NCBI RefSeq assembly: GCF_000430785.1
Contig: NZ_AUMR01000005.1
Coordinates: forward strand, 62,001-126,000
Length of the DNA stretch: 64,000 nt
Reading direction: 5' to 3'
DNA from: Ectobacillus panaciterrae DSM 19096
Lineage (GTDB): Bacteria; Bacillota; Bacilli; Bacillales; Bacillaceae_G
The first letter of the stretch is position 1, and the number at the start of each line of letters is the position of its first letter. A program made the position numbers and the translations under genes. This document shows positions 26,885 through 35,409 of the stretch, in pieces. A model generated the notes under the pieces. That model had not been told where the DNA came from. It searched no databases and saw nothing but the letters and a program-made list of their open reading frames with translations.

Positions 26885-26893
26885 ATTATAACA
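26885..26893 (-). promoter_or_regulatory. Extended -10 promoter of lutABC
   Basis: On the minus strand TGTTATAAT is a perfect TATAAT with the TGn extension. No good -35 is seen at the normal distance. It lies between the lutR stop and lutA. Confidence 0.5.
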
Positions 26894-26928
26894 AAGAAAA
26901 CAGGCTTTGACATCATAAAAAATATGAC

Positions 26929-27660
26929 TTACAGTTTTTCCTCATTTTCTTTTTCGCGCATGAATTCCAGCATGTTCTCTACACCCGTTAAATGATCGAA
27001 CATGGATTGCTGCGCTTTGTCAGGCATTTGGTTGACCACTGCGTCAAAAATCTCCCGGTGCTCTTCCGCCAGCGTTTCTGTCGTGGTTTGTTCCCCATAC
27101 AGCACGATGTGGCGCGTTTCTCCAATCGTTTCGGCAATCATACCTGACACATGGTTCATAAGTTCAAGAAGAATAGCATTATGCGAAGCCTTGGCGATTG
27201 CCATATGAAAACGAAAATCCGCTTCCTCTCCGGCTGACTCGTCTCCTACAGCACTCTTCATCTCTTTGAGCCAACGCTCCATTTCGGCAATGTCATCATC
27301 CGTTCGTCTTAAAGCAGCAGCCCGCACCGCTCCCGCTTCCAGCACTTTACGCACTTCAAGCAGATTCGCGATATCCTCTTGCTTCATGAGCATCGCTGTA
27401 TGTAACGATGAAGTCACTGCAGAAGCTTCAAAACTCTTTACGTACGTTCCTTCTCCCTGACGCATTTCAATTAGTCCCATTGCACGCAGCGCACTGAGAG
27501 CCTCGCGCACGGCAGAACGGCCCACCTGAAATTCCTCCGCCAGCTGATGAACCGGCAAGAGCTTATCACCTGGTTTTAACGTACCATCTTTTATCATGGA
27601 TAAAATGGCCTCAGACACCTCTTCGTATATTTTCTTCGGCCGAATAGATTTGTACTCCAG
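26929..27660 (-). CDS. lutR: Lactate-responsive GntR/FadR regulator LutR
   Basis: A FadR-subfamily repressor of about 243 residues. The N-terminal winged helix (KIYEEVSEAILSMIKDGTLK, AVREALSALRAMGLIE, GEGTYVK) is followed by an all-helical FCD ligand domain. The frame opens as far as 27786, but a good promoter (27718-27746) lies inside that extension and the family N-terminus aligns at LEYKSIRPKKIYEE. No ATG or GTG exists there, only CTG at 27660 after a GGGGTGGTG ribosome site. Start therefore uncertain and probably non-AUG. It lies directly upstream of lutABC. Confidence 0.88.
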   Translation of the reverse strand: MEYKSIRPKKIYEEVSEAILSMIKDGTLKPGDKLLPVHQLAEEFQVGRSAVREALSALRAMGLIEMRQGEGTYVKSFEASAVTSSLHTAMLMKQEDIANLLEVRKVLEAGAVRAAALRRTDDDIAEMERWLKEMKSAVGDESAGEEADFRFHMAIAKASHNAILLELMNHVSGMIAETIGETRHIVLYGEQTTTETLAEEHREIFDAVVNQMPDKAQQSMFDHLTGVENMLEFMREKENEEKL

Positions 27661-27717
27661 AAAAACACCACCCCAACATCCTCGCCAAACGAGGCAAAGT
27701 TTCAATTCATACCTTCT

Positions 27718-27746
27718 ATTGTAGTAGCAAATGCACTGAAGCTCAA
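27718..27746 (-). promoter_or_regulatory. Promoter of lutR
   Basis: On the minus strand TTGAGC, 17 bases, TACAAT. It is downstream of the first in-frame ATG of the open frame, so it argues that translation begins later. Confidence 0.6.
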
Positions 27747-27773
27747 ATAATTTATCGATGCTGTCAAAAAATC

Positions 27774-27954
27774 TATATAAGTCCACTTTGTTATTCCGAC
27801 ATATCTATCGTTTGCCACGTAGAACAAAAGGGAAACTGCACTCGCTCCCTCTCTCTCCTTGCATGGACCACGAAAAGGGTTTGACCGCTTCTATACGTCG
27901 CCGGATGATCTCTCCCCACTATCAAAAGCCGGTTTTTTTATTCACTCATATATA
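27774..27954. repeat. Repeat family A/B element, copy B2
   Basis: 181 bases. One end is TATATAAGTCCAC and the other ends in TTCACTCATATATA. It is the inverted counterpart of 23586-23771 and shares the GTTTGACCGCTTCT and ATCTCTCCCC blocks with the A copies. It occupies the gap between the histidine kinase stop and lutR. Confidence 0.8.
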
Positions 27955-27969
27955 AAAATATAAACTACT

Positions 27970-29358
27970 CTATTCTAAAATCGGCAGCTCGATTAAAATT
28001 TTTGTTCCTCTTCCCTCTTTGCTTTCAATCTGAATTGTACCTTCATGTATTTCAATGATTTGTTTTACGATCGCAAGTCCAAGACCTGTTCCGCCTTTTT
28101 GACGGCTGCGTGCTTTATCCACACGGTAAAACCGTTCCCCGAGCTTCTCTACATGCTCTTTCGGAATGCCGATGCCTGAATCGGCAATGCTCATTCTGCA
28201 CATGCTGCCTGCTCGTTCTAACTGAACTGTTATGCCGCCTTGTACCGTATAGCGGATCGCATTGTCCATAATATTATGAATGACCTGCCGAATACGGTCT
28301 TCGTCTATATTCGCAATGATACCCGGGTCTAAATCCTGCTTTAGAACAATATGTTTCTCCGCAAGCTTCGGCTCATACGTTTCCAGCTCATCTTCAATCA
28401 GCTGCGCAAACACGGTAGGCTGTTTTTTTAATGGGAATAAATCTCCCTCAAGCTGCGCCAAATCCAATAAATCATGAACCAAGCGCTGCATACGGCCCGC
28501 CTCCCTATGGATGAGCGCAATATACTTTGGCTGCCCGTCCGGTTTCACGACCCCATCCATAATTGCCTCACTGTACCCTTTCATATAACTGAGAGGAGTG
28601 CGCAGTTCGTGTGAAACGTTGGCCAAAAATTCCTTTCTCTGCAAGTCCTCCTTCTGTAAAGCCCGAGCCATACTATTGAAAGCTGCTGCCAGTCTGCCCA
28701 CTTCATCGTTGGAATGGATCTCGATGCGTTCAGTAAAATCGCCCTCGGACATCTTATAAGAAATGCGCTCCATTTGAGAGAGCGGCTTCGTGACAGCTAT
28801 AACAATCTTCCGTCCAATCCAAGCTGTAAGAACAATCAACAGGATGGAAAGGGGCGCTAAAATAAAACCAAGATCAAATATCAAATCCTTTACACCCTTT
28901 AACGGAATGTAGGAATAAAGAATACCGACAAGCTTTTTGTCATGAAGCACCGGAATGACCGTACCCATAATACGTCTGTCAAACCGCGGTTCGTATCCAG
29001 ACTTTGTAATGATTTCTCCGTCCAAAAGCCTTTGACGGTCATCCTCGCTGATAATCGGGTTATATTGAATTTCAAACGGCAAGCATGCGCTTAAATCACG
29101 CGGATTGCTTACAAATAAAATGTCCGCCTCCGATAACGTATTAAAATCTGCTACCTTTTTTGAGAAAACGTCAATTCCTTCTTCACTGTTGTACTGTGCT
29201 ACAAGACGCTTTCCTTCTTTTGTCAGCGTTTCCTCTACATTTTGCACATACAGCTTTTCATAAGAATAAAGGGACACAAAATAGAGAAACGATACGGTAA
29301 TGATGGCAACAGAGCTAATTGTCAGCCATAGCTTTTGTACCATAGTCAATTTTTTCAT
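27970..29358 (-). CDS. Sensor histidine kinase
   Basis: A 462-residue membrane kinase with transmembrane segments at about residues 10-30 and 162-182 flanking an extracellular sensor domain. HAMP (about 183-235) and HisKA follow, with the phosphorylated His250 in NVSHELRTPLSYMKGYSE. HATPase_c has N (NIMDNAIRY), G1 (DSGIGIP) and G2 (GGTGLGLAI) boxes. The ATG at 29358 is preferred over an upstream TTG because of its GAGGTG site. Partner of the OmpR-type regulator just upstream. Signal unknown; general resemblance to YclK/ResE-type kinases. Confidence 0.92.
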   Translation of the reverse strand: MKKLTMVQKLWLTISSVAIITVSFLYFVSLYSYEKLYVQNVEETLTKEGKRLVAQYNSEEGIDVFSKKVADFNTLSEADILFVSNPRDLSACLPFEIQYNPIISEDDRQRLLDGEIITKSGYEPRFDRRIMGTVIPVLHDKKLVGILYSYIPLKGVKDLIFDLGFILAPLSILLIVLTAWIGRKIVIAVTKPLSQMERISYKMSEGDFTERIEIHSNDEVGRLAAAFNSMARALQKEDLQRKEFLANVSHELRTPLSYMKGYSEAIMDGVVKPDGQPKYIALIHREAGRMQRLVHDLLDLAQLEGDLFPLKKQPTVFAQLIEDELETYEPKLAEKHIVLKQDLDPGIIANIDEDRIRQVIHNIMDNAIRYTVQGGITVQLERAGSMCRMSIADSGIGIPKEHVEKLGERFYRVDKARSRQKGGTGLGLAIVKQIIEIHEGTIQIESKEGRGTKILIELPILE

Positions 29359-29362
29359 AGCT

Positions 29363-30034
29363 CTACACCTCAAATTTATATCCTACGCCCCATACGGTTT
29401 GAATATAATCTCCGCTGCTGCCGAACTTTAATCGAATCGTCTTCACATGTGTATCCACCGTTCTTGTGCTGCCGGCGTAATCATAGCCCCAAACTTTCTC
29501 CAACAGCTGCTCGCGGCTGAATACTTGTCCCTTATGCTGACATAAAAACAGCAGCAAATCAAATTCCTTTACAGTAAGAGGAATGGCCTCTCCGTCCACT
29601 TCTACACGGCGGCCCTTTTCATCAATAAAAATAGGGCCCCATTTTTGCTCATTCTTCACTTCTATTTTTGTATACCTGCGAAGCACTGCCTCTAACCTTG
29701 CAATCAACTCGCCTGGGCTGAACGGCTTTACGATATAATCATCTGCGCCTGTACGCAGCCCGGTTACACGATTCCACTCTTCTCCCTTGGCAGTTAAAAA
29801 GATAACGGGGATATCCGATTTTTTGCGAATCTCCCTGCATAGCGCAATCCCATCCATTTCCGGCATCATCATATCCAAAATGAGCAGGTCAAACGATTGC
29901 TTCTTCATTTTCTGCAGAGCCTGTACACCGTTTTCCGCCTCTTCCCATGCATAACCGGAGTTTTCCAAATACATGCCCACAAGCTGCCGCATATCGCTTT
30001 CATCATCTACGATTAGTATATTATATCGTTTCAT
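29363..30034 (-). CDS. OmpR-family response regulator
   Basis: A 223-residue regulator. The receiver domain has the acidic pocket DDE and phospho-acceptor Asp54 in LILDMMMPEMDG, then Thr in FLTAK and Lys in VKPF. The C-terminal winged helix (LTVKEFDLLLFLCQHKGQVF, RTVDTHVKTIRLKF) binds DNA. Its start overlaps the stop of the lipoprotein gene upstream, and it is followed at once by the kinase gene. Confidence 0.93.
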   Translation of the reverse strand: MKRYNILIVDDESDMRQLVGMYLENSGYAWEEAENGVQALQKMKKQSFDLLILDMMMPEMDGIALCREIRKKSDIPVIFLTAKGEEWNRVTGLRTGADDYIVKPFSPGELIARLEAVLRRYTKIEVKNEQKWGPIFIDEKGRRVEVDGEAIPLTVKEFDLLLFLCQHKGQVFSREQLLEKVWGYDYAGSTRTVDTHVKTIRLKFGSSGDYIQTVWGVGYKFEV

Positions 30035-30996
30035 GCTCTCTCCCCTTTTCGTTCTGTGAAGTGAAATGGCCCTTTTCCCACGGAAAGCGTTTTGATGACT
30101 TTCATGGTTTTTGTATCTATCACATATACTTCGTTGCTGTCATAGCTTGCTACGTACAAATTGCTTCCTTCCAATGACACAGCAAACGGGTTGGAACCTA
30201 CTTCAAGCGTTGCTTCTTCATGATATGTGGCTGCATTAAATTTGCGAAGTGTGGCAGAGCCATGGCTCAATACATAAATGTACGTATTATCTGTAGCGAA
30301 GCTGATTGGCATAGACGGTGCAGGAATGCTGCGGATAAGCTGATTGCTGTTTGTATCATAAATATGAACGCTCTCATTCACTTCTTCTCCGTTACCGTGG
30401 CCGCCAAGCCAAAGCTCGCTTCCTGACAACTGCGCACCGATAGAAGAAAACGGAATGGACATCGTACCAGAAATCTTCTGCTTATCCCAATCGATGACAG
30501 ACAGCTTTGTATCCTGAAAATTCATCACATATACATGCTTTTCATCCTGTACCATTGTCATCGGACTATGCCCCACAGAAATTTCCGCTTTCTTTTTTCC
30601 TTCTATTGTATATAACTTAACTGTATTGGTTTGCTGGTCCGCTAAAATGACATCTTTACCGTTATATGAAACAAGCGCGTTGGCAATTCCCTTCCCTGTC
30701 TTCCACTCGTCTATTTTCTTTCCGTCTTTTAAGGAATATAAGTATACATTCTCCAGCTGCTTTCCATATACGGCAAGCGTATCGCCATCCGGAAATAAAA
30801 CTGTGCCCATCATCGCCTTATTCAAATGCCATGTCGTCAGTACACGATTTGAATTCGTGTCAATGAAGCTGATGCTTCCTTCTTTTATGTTTGTTGTAAT
30901 CAAAATGGGTTCCTTAGAGGAAACGGATGTATATGTTTCTGCATTACAGCCTGCAAGCACGACAACCAACAGTATAAGTATCATCCACCGCTTCAA
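30031..30996 (-). CDS. Beta-propeller (YVTN/YncE-like) lipoprotein
   Basis: A 321-residue lipoprotein with lipobox VLAGC and a propeller of about seven blades. The repeats are of the YVTN type: ILITTNIKEGSISFIDTNSN, VYVMNFQDTKLSVIDWDKQ, LYVASYDSNEVYVIDTKTM. The probable start is TTG at 30996, six bases after AGAGGTG; a GTG at 31005 overlaps that site. Co-transcribed with the two-component genes by overlap, so it may modulate or report to the kinase. Ligand unknown. Confidence 0.8.
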   Translation of the reverse strand: MKRWMILILLVVVLAGCNAETYTSVSSKEPILITTNIKEGSISFIDTNSNRVLTTWHLNKAMMGTVLFPDGDTLAVYGKQLENVYLYSLKDGKKIDEWKTGKGIANALVSYNGKDVILADQQTNTVKLYTIEGKKKAEISVGHSPMTMVQDEKHVYVMNFQDTKLSVIDWDKQKISGTMSIPFSSIGAQLSGSELWLGGHGNGEEVNESVHIYDTNSNQLIRSIPAPSMPISFATDNTYIYVLSHGSATLRKFNAATYHEEATLEVGSNPFAVSLEGSNLYVASYDSNEVYVIDTKTMKVIKTLSVGKGPFHFTERKGERA

Positions 30997-31122
30997 TAGC
31001 TTCACCTCTTGCGACTTTTCTTTACAATAGCAAATAATTGTGTGGAATGTGTGAAAAATTTCGCTCTTGCTCCATCACACTATATAATAAGAAGAGAATG
31101 ATTGACAATAGAGGTGGACATC

Positions 31123-32235
31123 ATGCTTTTTCCGGATTTGGCAAAGAAAATCGTCCGCGAAGTGCGGCGGCTCATTGATGAACATATTATTATCATAGAT
31201 GTGAACGGCATGATCATCGCCAGTACAGATTCAACGCGCCTCGGCACGTTTCATGAAGGGGCGCTGCTTTGCTGTCAGCAAAAGAAAACCGTTATTATTA
31301 CAAAAGAAGATGAGCACCGGCTGCTTGGAGTCAAGGCCGGGATTAATCTGCCCCTTTTGTTCCATGATGAAGTCATCGGCGTAATCGGGATAACAGGCGC
31401 TCCGGAAAATATCTCGCAGTACGGTGAAATTCTCCGAAAGATGACTGAGCTGCTTATTCACGAAAATTATTTTGTTGAGCAATTGGAGCTCGAGCAACGC
31501 TCCTACGAAGCATTTGTCTTTGATTGGCTGCAAAGCCGCGACTGGTCTTCCACGTTCCTTGACCGTGCAAAAACGCTTGGAATCGATATGGACCACCCGA
31601 AGCAACTGATTATTTTAGCGATGAACCGCGATGACTCCTTGCTGCAGCGCAAGCTTTGGCAGCACATTCACGGCATGCTTCCAAAGCAAGATTTATTTGT
31701 ACGCTGGGGGAATAACCGATTTATTTTGCTTAAAACCGTTTCACCGCAATCTAAAAAAGAGCTGTTTCCTTATTTAAAGCGGTTGAAGCAGGATTGCGAG
31801 TCATTGTTTTCCATTACATTATCGATTGGCGTAGGGCAAGCTGTTTCACCACATAACATGCCGAATTCGTATGACCAGGCGCTTCGGGCTCTTGATATTT
31901 CCGTACAAATGAAAGAAATTGTCTTTCACGAGGATTTGCGTCTTGAAATGTGTTTGCAGGATATATCAGATTACACGCGAAGTGAATTTTTAAAAAGAAC
32001 GATTGAAGACATGTATGAGGAAGAAGAATTACTAGCGACACTGCAGCTGTTCATTGATAACAATCAATCGTATAAAGCGACAGCCGAGCTTCTTCACATT
32101 CACATTAATACACTTCATTATCGATTTAAGAAGATCGAGGACATAACCGGTTTAAATCCAAAATCCTTTAAAGATCTTGTCACATTATATTTCGCCACTC
32201 TTTTACTGGATAATCATCCAAAAAAAATCCGTTAA
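31123..32235 (+). CDS. CdaR-type sugar-diacid regulator (probable glcDF activator)
   Basis: A 370-residue regulator. The N-terminal diacid-recognition domain (about residues 3-135, LAKKIVREVRRLIDEHIIII and GVKAGINLPLLFHDEVIGVI) is followed by a GGDEF-like middle. The C-terminal PucR-type helix-turn-helix ends in ATAELLHIHINTLHYRFKKI. It is homologous in type and context to B. subtilis ysfB, which sits next to glcD-glcF. The frame opens at TTG 31102, but GAGGTGG favours the ATG at 31123. Confidence 0.88.
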   Translation: MLFPDLAKKIVREVRRLIDEHIIIIDVNGMIIASTDSTRLGTFHEGALLCCQQKKTVIITKEDEHRLLGVKAGINLPLLFHDEVIGVIGITGAPENISQYGEILRKMTELLIHENYFVEQLELEQRSYEAFVFDWLQSRDWSSTFLDRAKTLGIDMDHPKQLIILAMNRDDSLLQRKLWQHIHGMLPKQDLFVRWGNNRFILLKTVSPQSKKELFPYLKRLKQDCESLFSITLSIGVGQAVSPHNMPNSYDQALRALDISVQMKEIVFHEDLRLEMCLQDISDYTRSEFLKRTIEDMYEEEELLATLQLFIDNNQSYKATAELLHIHINTLHYRFKKIEDITGLNPKSFKDLVTLYFATLLLDNHPKKIR

Positions 32236-32264
32236 AACCGTTTTACTTTTGGATATTTACACAT

Positions 32265-32288
32265 AGCGAGGCTTCCTCGCTTTTTTTA
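32265..32288 (+). terminator. Terminator after the CdaR-type gene
   Basis: AGCGAGG-ctt-CCTCGCT followed by seven T bases. Confidence 0.85.
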
Positions 32289-32335
32289 TTATAGTATATA
32301 GAACACAATATCACAGCATTGCCAGTAAGCAAGAT

Positions 32336-32352
32336 TTGTAAATGCTTTACAA
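32336..32352. promoter_or_regulatory. Palindromic operator candidate upstream of glcD
   Basis: TTGTAAA-tgc-TTTACAA lies immediately before the glcD ribosome site. A perfect 7+7 inverted repeat in the leader is a plausible regulator target; which protein binds is not known. Confidence 0.45.
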
Positions 32353-32367
32353 GGGGGAACTTTCATT

Positions 32368-33777
32368 ATGCTAGAACAGCACATTATTGATAAGTTGGCA
32401 TCGATTGTCGGTTTAGAAAACGTGGATGTATCCAATATGGGCCGCTTGACTTACAGCTACGATGCAACACCTCAATTTCAATCCATGCCGGATGGGGTTG
32501 TATCTCCCCGCAGCACACAAGAGGTAGCCGAAATTTTAAAAATATGCAATGAACACAAAATTCCGGTCGTCCCTCGCGGATCAGGAACGAATCTTTGTGG
32601 GGGAACCTGTCCTGTAGAAGGCGGAATCGTCATCATCTTCAGACATATGAACAGCATTTTGGAAATTGACGAAGACAACTTGACGGCAACAGTGCAAGCA
32701 GGTGTTGTTACGCTTGATATGATTAACGCGGTTGAAGAAAAGGGCTTGTTCTATCCGCCGGATCCAAGCTCCATGAAAATTTCTACAATCGGCGGCAACA
32801 TCAATGAAAACTCCGGCGGCTTACGCGGCTTGAAATACGGCGTAACACGCGATTACGTGATGGGACTTGAAATCGTTCTTCCAAACGGCGATATCATTCG
32901 CACAGGCGGAAAGCTTGCAAAGGATGTGGCAGGCTATGACTTAACCCGCCTATTCGTCGGCTCTGAGGGCACGCTTGGAATTATAACAGAAGCGATTTTG
33001 AAATTGATTCCTATGCCGGAAACGAAGAAAACGATTTTAGCGCTGTATGAAGATATTGAAGATGCAGCTCGTGCTGTTTCTGCAATTATCGCTAACAGAA
33101 TTATCCCGACAACACTCGAGTTCTTAGACCAGCCTACAATTGAAGTAGTGGAAGCTTATGCACAAATCGGTCTTCCGACAGAAGCACAGGCTGTTCTTCT
33201 CATTGAACAGGATGGTCCGCCTGAAGTGGTAGAGCGTGATATTGCGAAAATCGAAGAAGTTTGTAAAGCGCTAAACGCTGTGGATGTTCGTGTCGCAAAG
33301 GACGAAGCAGAAGCAGAAGCCCTTCGCACAGCACGCCGTAATGCATTATCTGCCTTAGCTCGTTTAGCTCCGACAACCATTTTAGAAGATGCGACTGTGC
33401 CTCGTTCTAAAGTGGCGGCAATGGTACGTGCAACAAACGAAATTGCCCAAAAATACAACGTAAAAATTTGTACATTCGGTCATGCAGGCGACGGCAACCT
33501 TCACCCTACTTGCCCGACTGACGTTCGCAACCAAGATGAAATCCACCGCGTGGAAGCAGCTTTCGCAGAAATCTTTGAAAAAGCGGTCGAGCTTGGCGGC
33601 ACCATTACAGGCGAACATGGAGTAGGCGCGATGAAGGCCCCTTATTTGGAATTGAAGCTCGGCCGTGCCGGCATCGAAGCGATGAAATCCATAAAGAAAG
33701 CATTCGATCCGAACAACATTATGAACCCTGGTAAAGTATTTGCGAAGGATACACGCAAAAGAGTGGTGGCAGAATAA
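32368..33777 (+). CDS. glcD: Glycolate oxidase FAD subunit GlcD
   Basis: A 469-residue FAD-linked oxidase. The FAD_binding_4 domain (PRGSGTNLCGGTCPVEGGIV, GGNINENSGGLRGLKYGVT, GSEGTLGIITE) is followed by the FAD-oxidase C domain (CTFGHAGDGNLHPT, GEHGVGAMKAPYL). It oxidises glycolate (or D-lactate) and passes electrons to GlcF. The stop overlaps the glcF ATG as TAATG. AAGGGGG ribosome site. Confidence 0.92.
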   Translation: MLEQHIIDKLASIVGLENVDVSNMGRLTYSYDATPQFQSMPDGVVSPRSTQEVAEILKICNEHKIPVVPRGSGTNLCGGTCPVEGGIVIIFRHMNSILEIDEDNLTATVQAGVVTLDMINAVEEKGLFYPPDPSSMKISTIGGNINENSGGLRGLKYGVTRDYVMGLEIVLPNGDIIRTGGKLAKDVAGYDLTRLFVGSEGTLGIITEAILKLIPMPETKKTILALYEDIEDAARAVSAIIANRIIPTTLEFLDQPTIEVVEAYAQIGLPTEAQAVLLIEQDGPPEVVERDIAKIEEVCKALNAVDVRVAKDEAEAEALRTARRNALSALARLAPTTILEDATVPRSKVAAMVRATNEIAQKYNVKICTFGHAGDGNLHPTCPTDVRNQDEIHRVEAAFAEIFEKAVELGGTITGEHGVGAMKAPYLELKLGRAGIEAMKSIKKAFDPNNIMNPGKVFAKDTRKRVVAE

Positions 33778-35156
33778 TGACAACGCTAGATAAAGCAAAA
33801 ATTCAAGAAGAATTTAAAGCGCGCATGGATGAAGATGAGCTGCTGAATTGCATGCGCTGCGGCTTCTGTCTTCCGACTTGCCCGACTTACATTCAATCCG
33901 GATATAAGGAATCTCACTCCCCTCGTGGACGCATTGCTTTAATGAAGGCTGTTGCAGACGGTTTGATTGAACCGGATGAAGATGTGGAAAATACATTAAA
34001 CGTCTGCCTTGGCTGCCGCGCTTGCGAGCCTGTTTGTCCGTCCGGCGTAAAATACGGTCACTTGCTTGAAGAAGCGCGCGACATTATTAACCAAAACAAA
34101 AAGTTTTCCGCACCTATAAAAGCAGTACGCAAACTTGTATTTAATGAGTTGTTCCCTCATCAAAACCGCATGAGAACGATGACTGGTCTTCTCGGTCTTT
34201 ATCAGCGTTCCGGTTTACAAACAGTAACGCGCAAAACGGGCATCATGAACTTGTTCCCGGAAACGCTGGCAACTATAGAGCGCGTCCTTCCGAAGGTGCC
34301 GACAATGAAGGAAATGAAAAACCGGCCGGAATTCTTGCCTGCCCAAGCTCCGAAGCGTAAGCGCGTAGCCTTCTTTAAAGGCTGCTTGATGGACACGATG
34401 TTCTTGGAAACAAACAACGCCACAATGAAGCTGTTGCAGCTTGCGGGCTGTGACATTGTCATTCCGAAAGAACAAAACTGCTGCGGCGCGCTTCACGGTC
34501 ATGCCGGCGAAAAGAGCGGCGCAAGAGAATTGGCAAAGAAAAATATCAAGGCATTCGAAGACCTCGGCGTTGACTATATTATTACAAACGCCGGCGGCTG
34601 CGGTGCGTACCTTGTGGACTATGACTACTTATTAAAAGATGAGCCGCAGTGGGCAGAGCGCGCAAAGCAATTCACAGCAAGAATTAAAGACATTTCCGCT
34701 ATTCTTGTGGCGCTTGATTTCCATAAACGGAAACTGCAGCTGCCGGTGCAGATCACGACATACCAAGACTCCTGTCACTTGCGTAATGTGCAAAAAACAG
34801 CTGCACAGCCTCGTATGCTGCTGCAAGCAATTGAAGGTGCAAATTACCGCGAGATGAAGGATGCAGACCGCTGCTGCGGATCTGCAGGCATTTACAATAT
34901 TGTTCACTCTGAACTCTCTATGCAATTTTTAGACTATAAAATGGAGCGCGTCCATGAAACAAGCGCGACAACGATTGTTACCGCTAACCCTGGCTGCTTG
35001 CTGCAAATGAAGCTCGGCATCGAGCGGGAAGGTCTCGCAAGTAAAATGAGAGCCGTGCACATCGTAGATTTCCTGCTAGAAGCAGTTGAGTATACAGAAA
35101 AACAGGAAAAAGACGCATTAGCGGAGCGGGCGAGGTTCTCTGGTGACAGCGCCTAG
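33777..35156 (+). CDS. glcF: Glycolate oxidase iron-sulfur subunit GlcF
   Basis: A 459-residue protein with an N-terminal pair of [4Fe-4S] motifs (CMRCGFCLPTCP near residue 22, CLGCRACEPVCP near residue 74) and two CCG domains (CCGALHGHAG, CCGSAGIYNI). It takes electrons from GlcD. The last residues ERARFSGDSA and the stop are encoded by a copy of the GC-rich repeat family D, shared almost base for base with non-coding copy D4. The native C-terminus has therefore probably been replaced or extended. Confidence 0.92.
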   Translation: MTTLDKAKIQEEFKARMDEDELLNCMRCGFCLPTCPTYIQSGYKESHSPRGRIALMKAVADGLIEPDEDVENTLNVCLGCRACEPVCPSGVKYGHLLEEARDIINQNKKFSAPIKAVRKLVFNELFPHQNRMRTMTGLLGLYQRSGLQTVTRKTGIMNLFPETLATIERVLPKVPTMKEMKNRPEFLPAQAPKRKRVAFFKGCLMDTMFLETNNATMKLLQLAGCDIVIPKEQNCCGALHGHAGEKSGARELAKKNIKAFEDLGVDYIITNAGGCGAYLVDYDYLLKDEPQWAERAKQFTARIKDISAILVALDFHKRKLQLPVQITTYQDSCHLRNVQKTAAQPRMLLQAIEGANYREMKDADRCCGSAGIYNIVHSELSMQFLDYKMERVHETSATTIVTANPGCLLQMKLGIEREGLASKMRAVHIVDFLLEAVEYTEKQEKDALAERARFSGDSA

Positions 35157-35176
35157 CCGGCGAAGCTAGACATACC
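35128..35176. repeat. GC-rich repeat family D, copy D3, overlapping the 3' end of glcF
   Basis: GCGGGCGAGGTTCTCTGGTG, CAGCGCCTAGCCGGCG and AGCTAGACAT match 37719-37769 with about two differences. The first part is coding in glcF. Confidence 0.8.
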
Positions 35177-35199
35177 GTTTTTTATATGATTTCCTATTC

Positions 35200-35372
35200 T
35201 ATATATGAGTGAATGATAATTTCGACATTTCCATGTGCTATGTGCAACCAAAAGGGAGTATGGCATGCTTCTTCGCTCTGATTTACCTTTGCCTGAACCA
35301 AAGGTTTGACCGCTTCTGCACGTCTTTTAATCTCTCCCCACTATCAACGTTTTTTTTATTCACTTGTATATA
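35200..35372. repeat. Repeat family A element, copy A1
   Basis: 173 bases beginning TATATATGAGTGAAT and ending ATTCACTTGTATATA, so the ends are imperfect inverted repeats. Interior blocks: CCATGTGCTATGTGCAACC, AAAAGGGAGTATGG, AAAGGTTTGACCGCTTCTGC, ATCTCTCCCCACTATCA. These are shared with the A2-A4 copies in the opposite orientation. Confidence 0.85.
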
Positions 35373-35377
35373 GTACA

Positions 35378-35409
35378 AAAGGCATCTCCTCCTTAGAGAT
35401 GCCTTTTTT
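35378..35409 (+). terminator. Terminator downstream of glcDF
   Basis: GGCATCTC-ctcctta-GAGATGCC with A bases before and TTTTTT after. It follows repeat A1. Confidence 0.8.
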
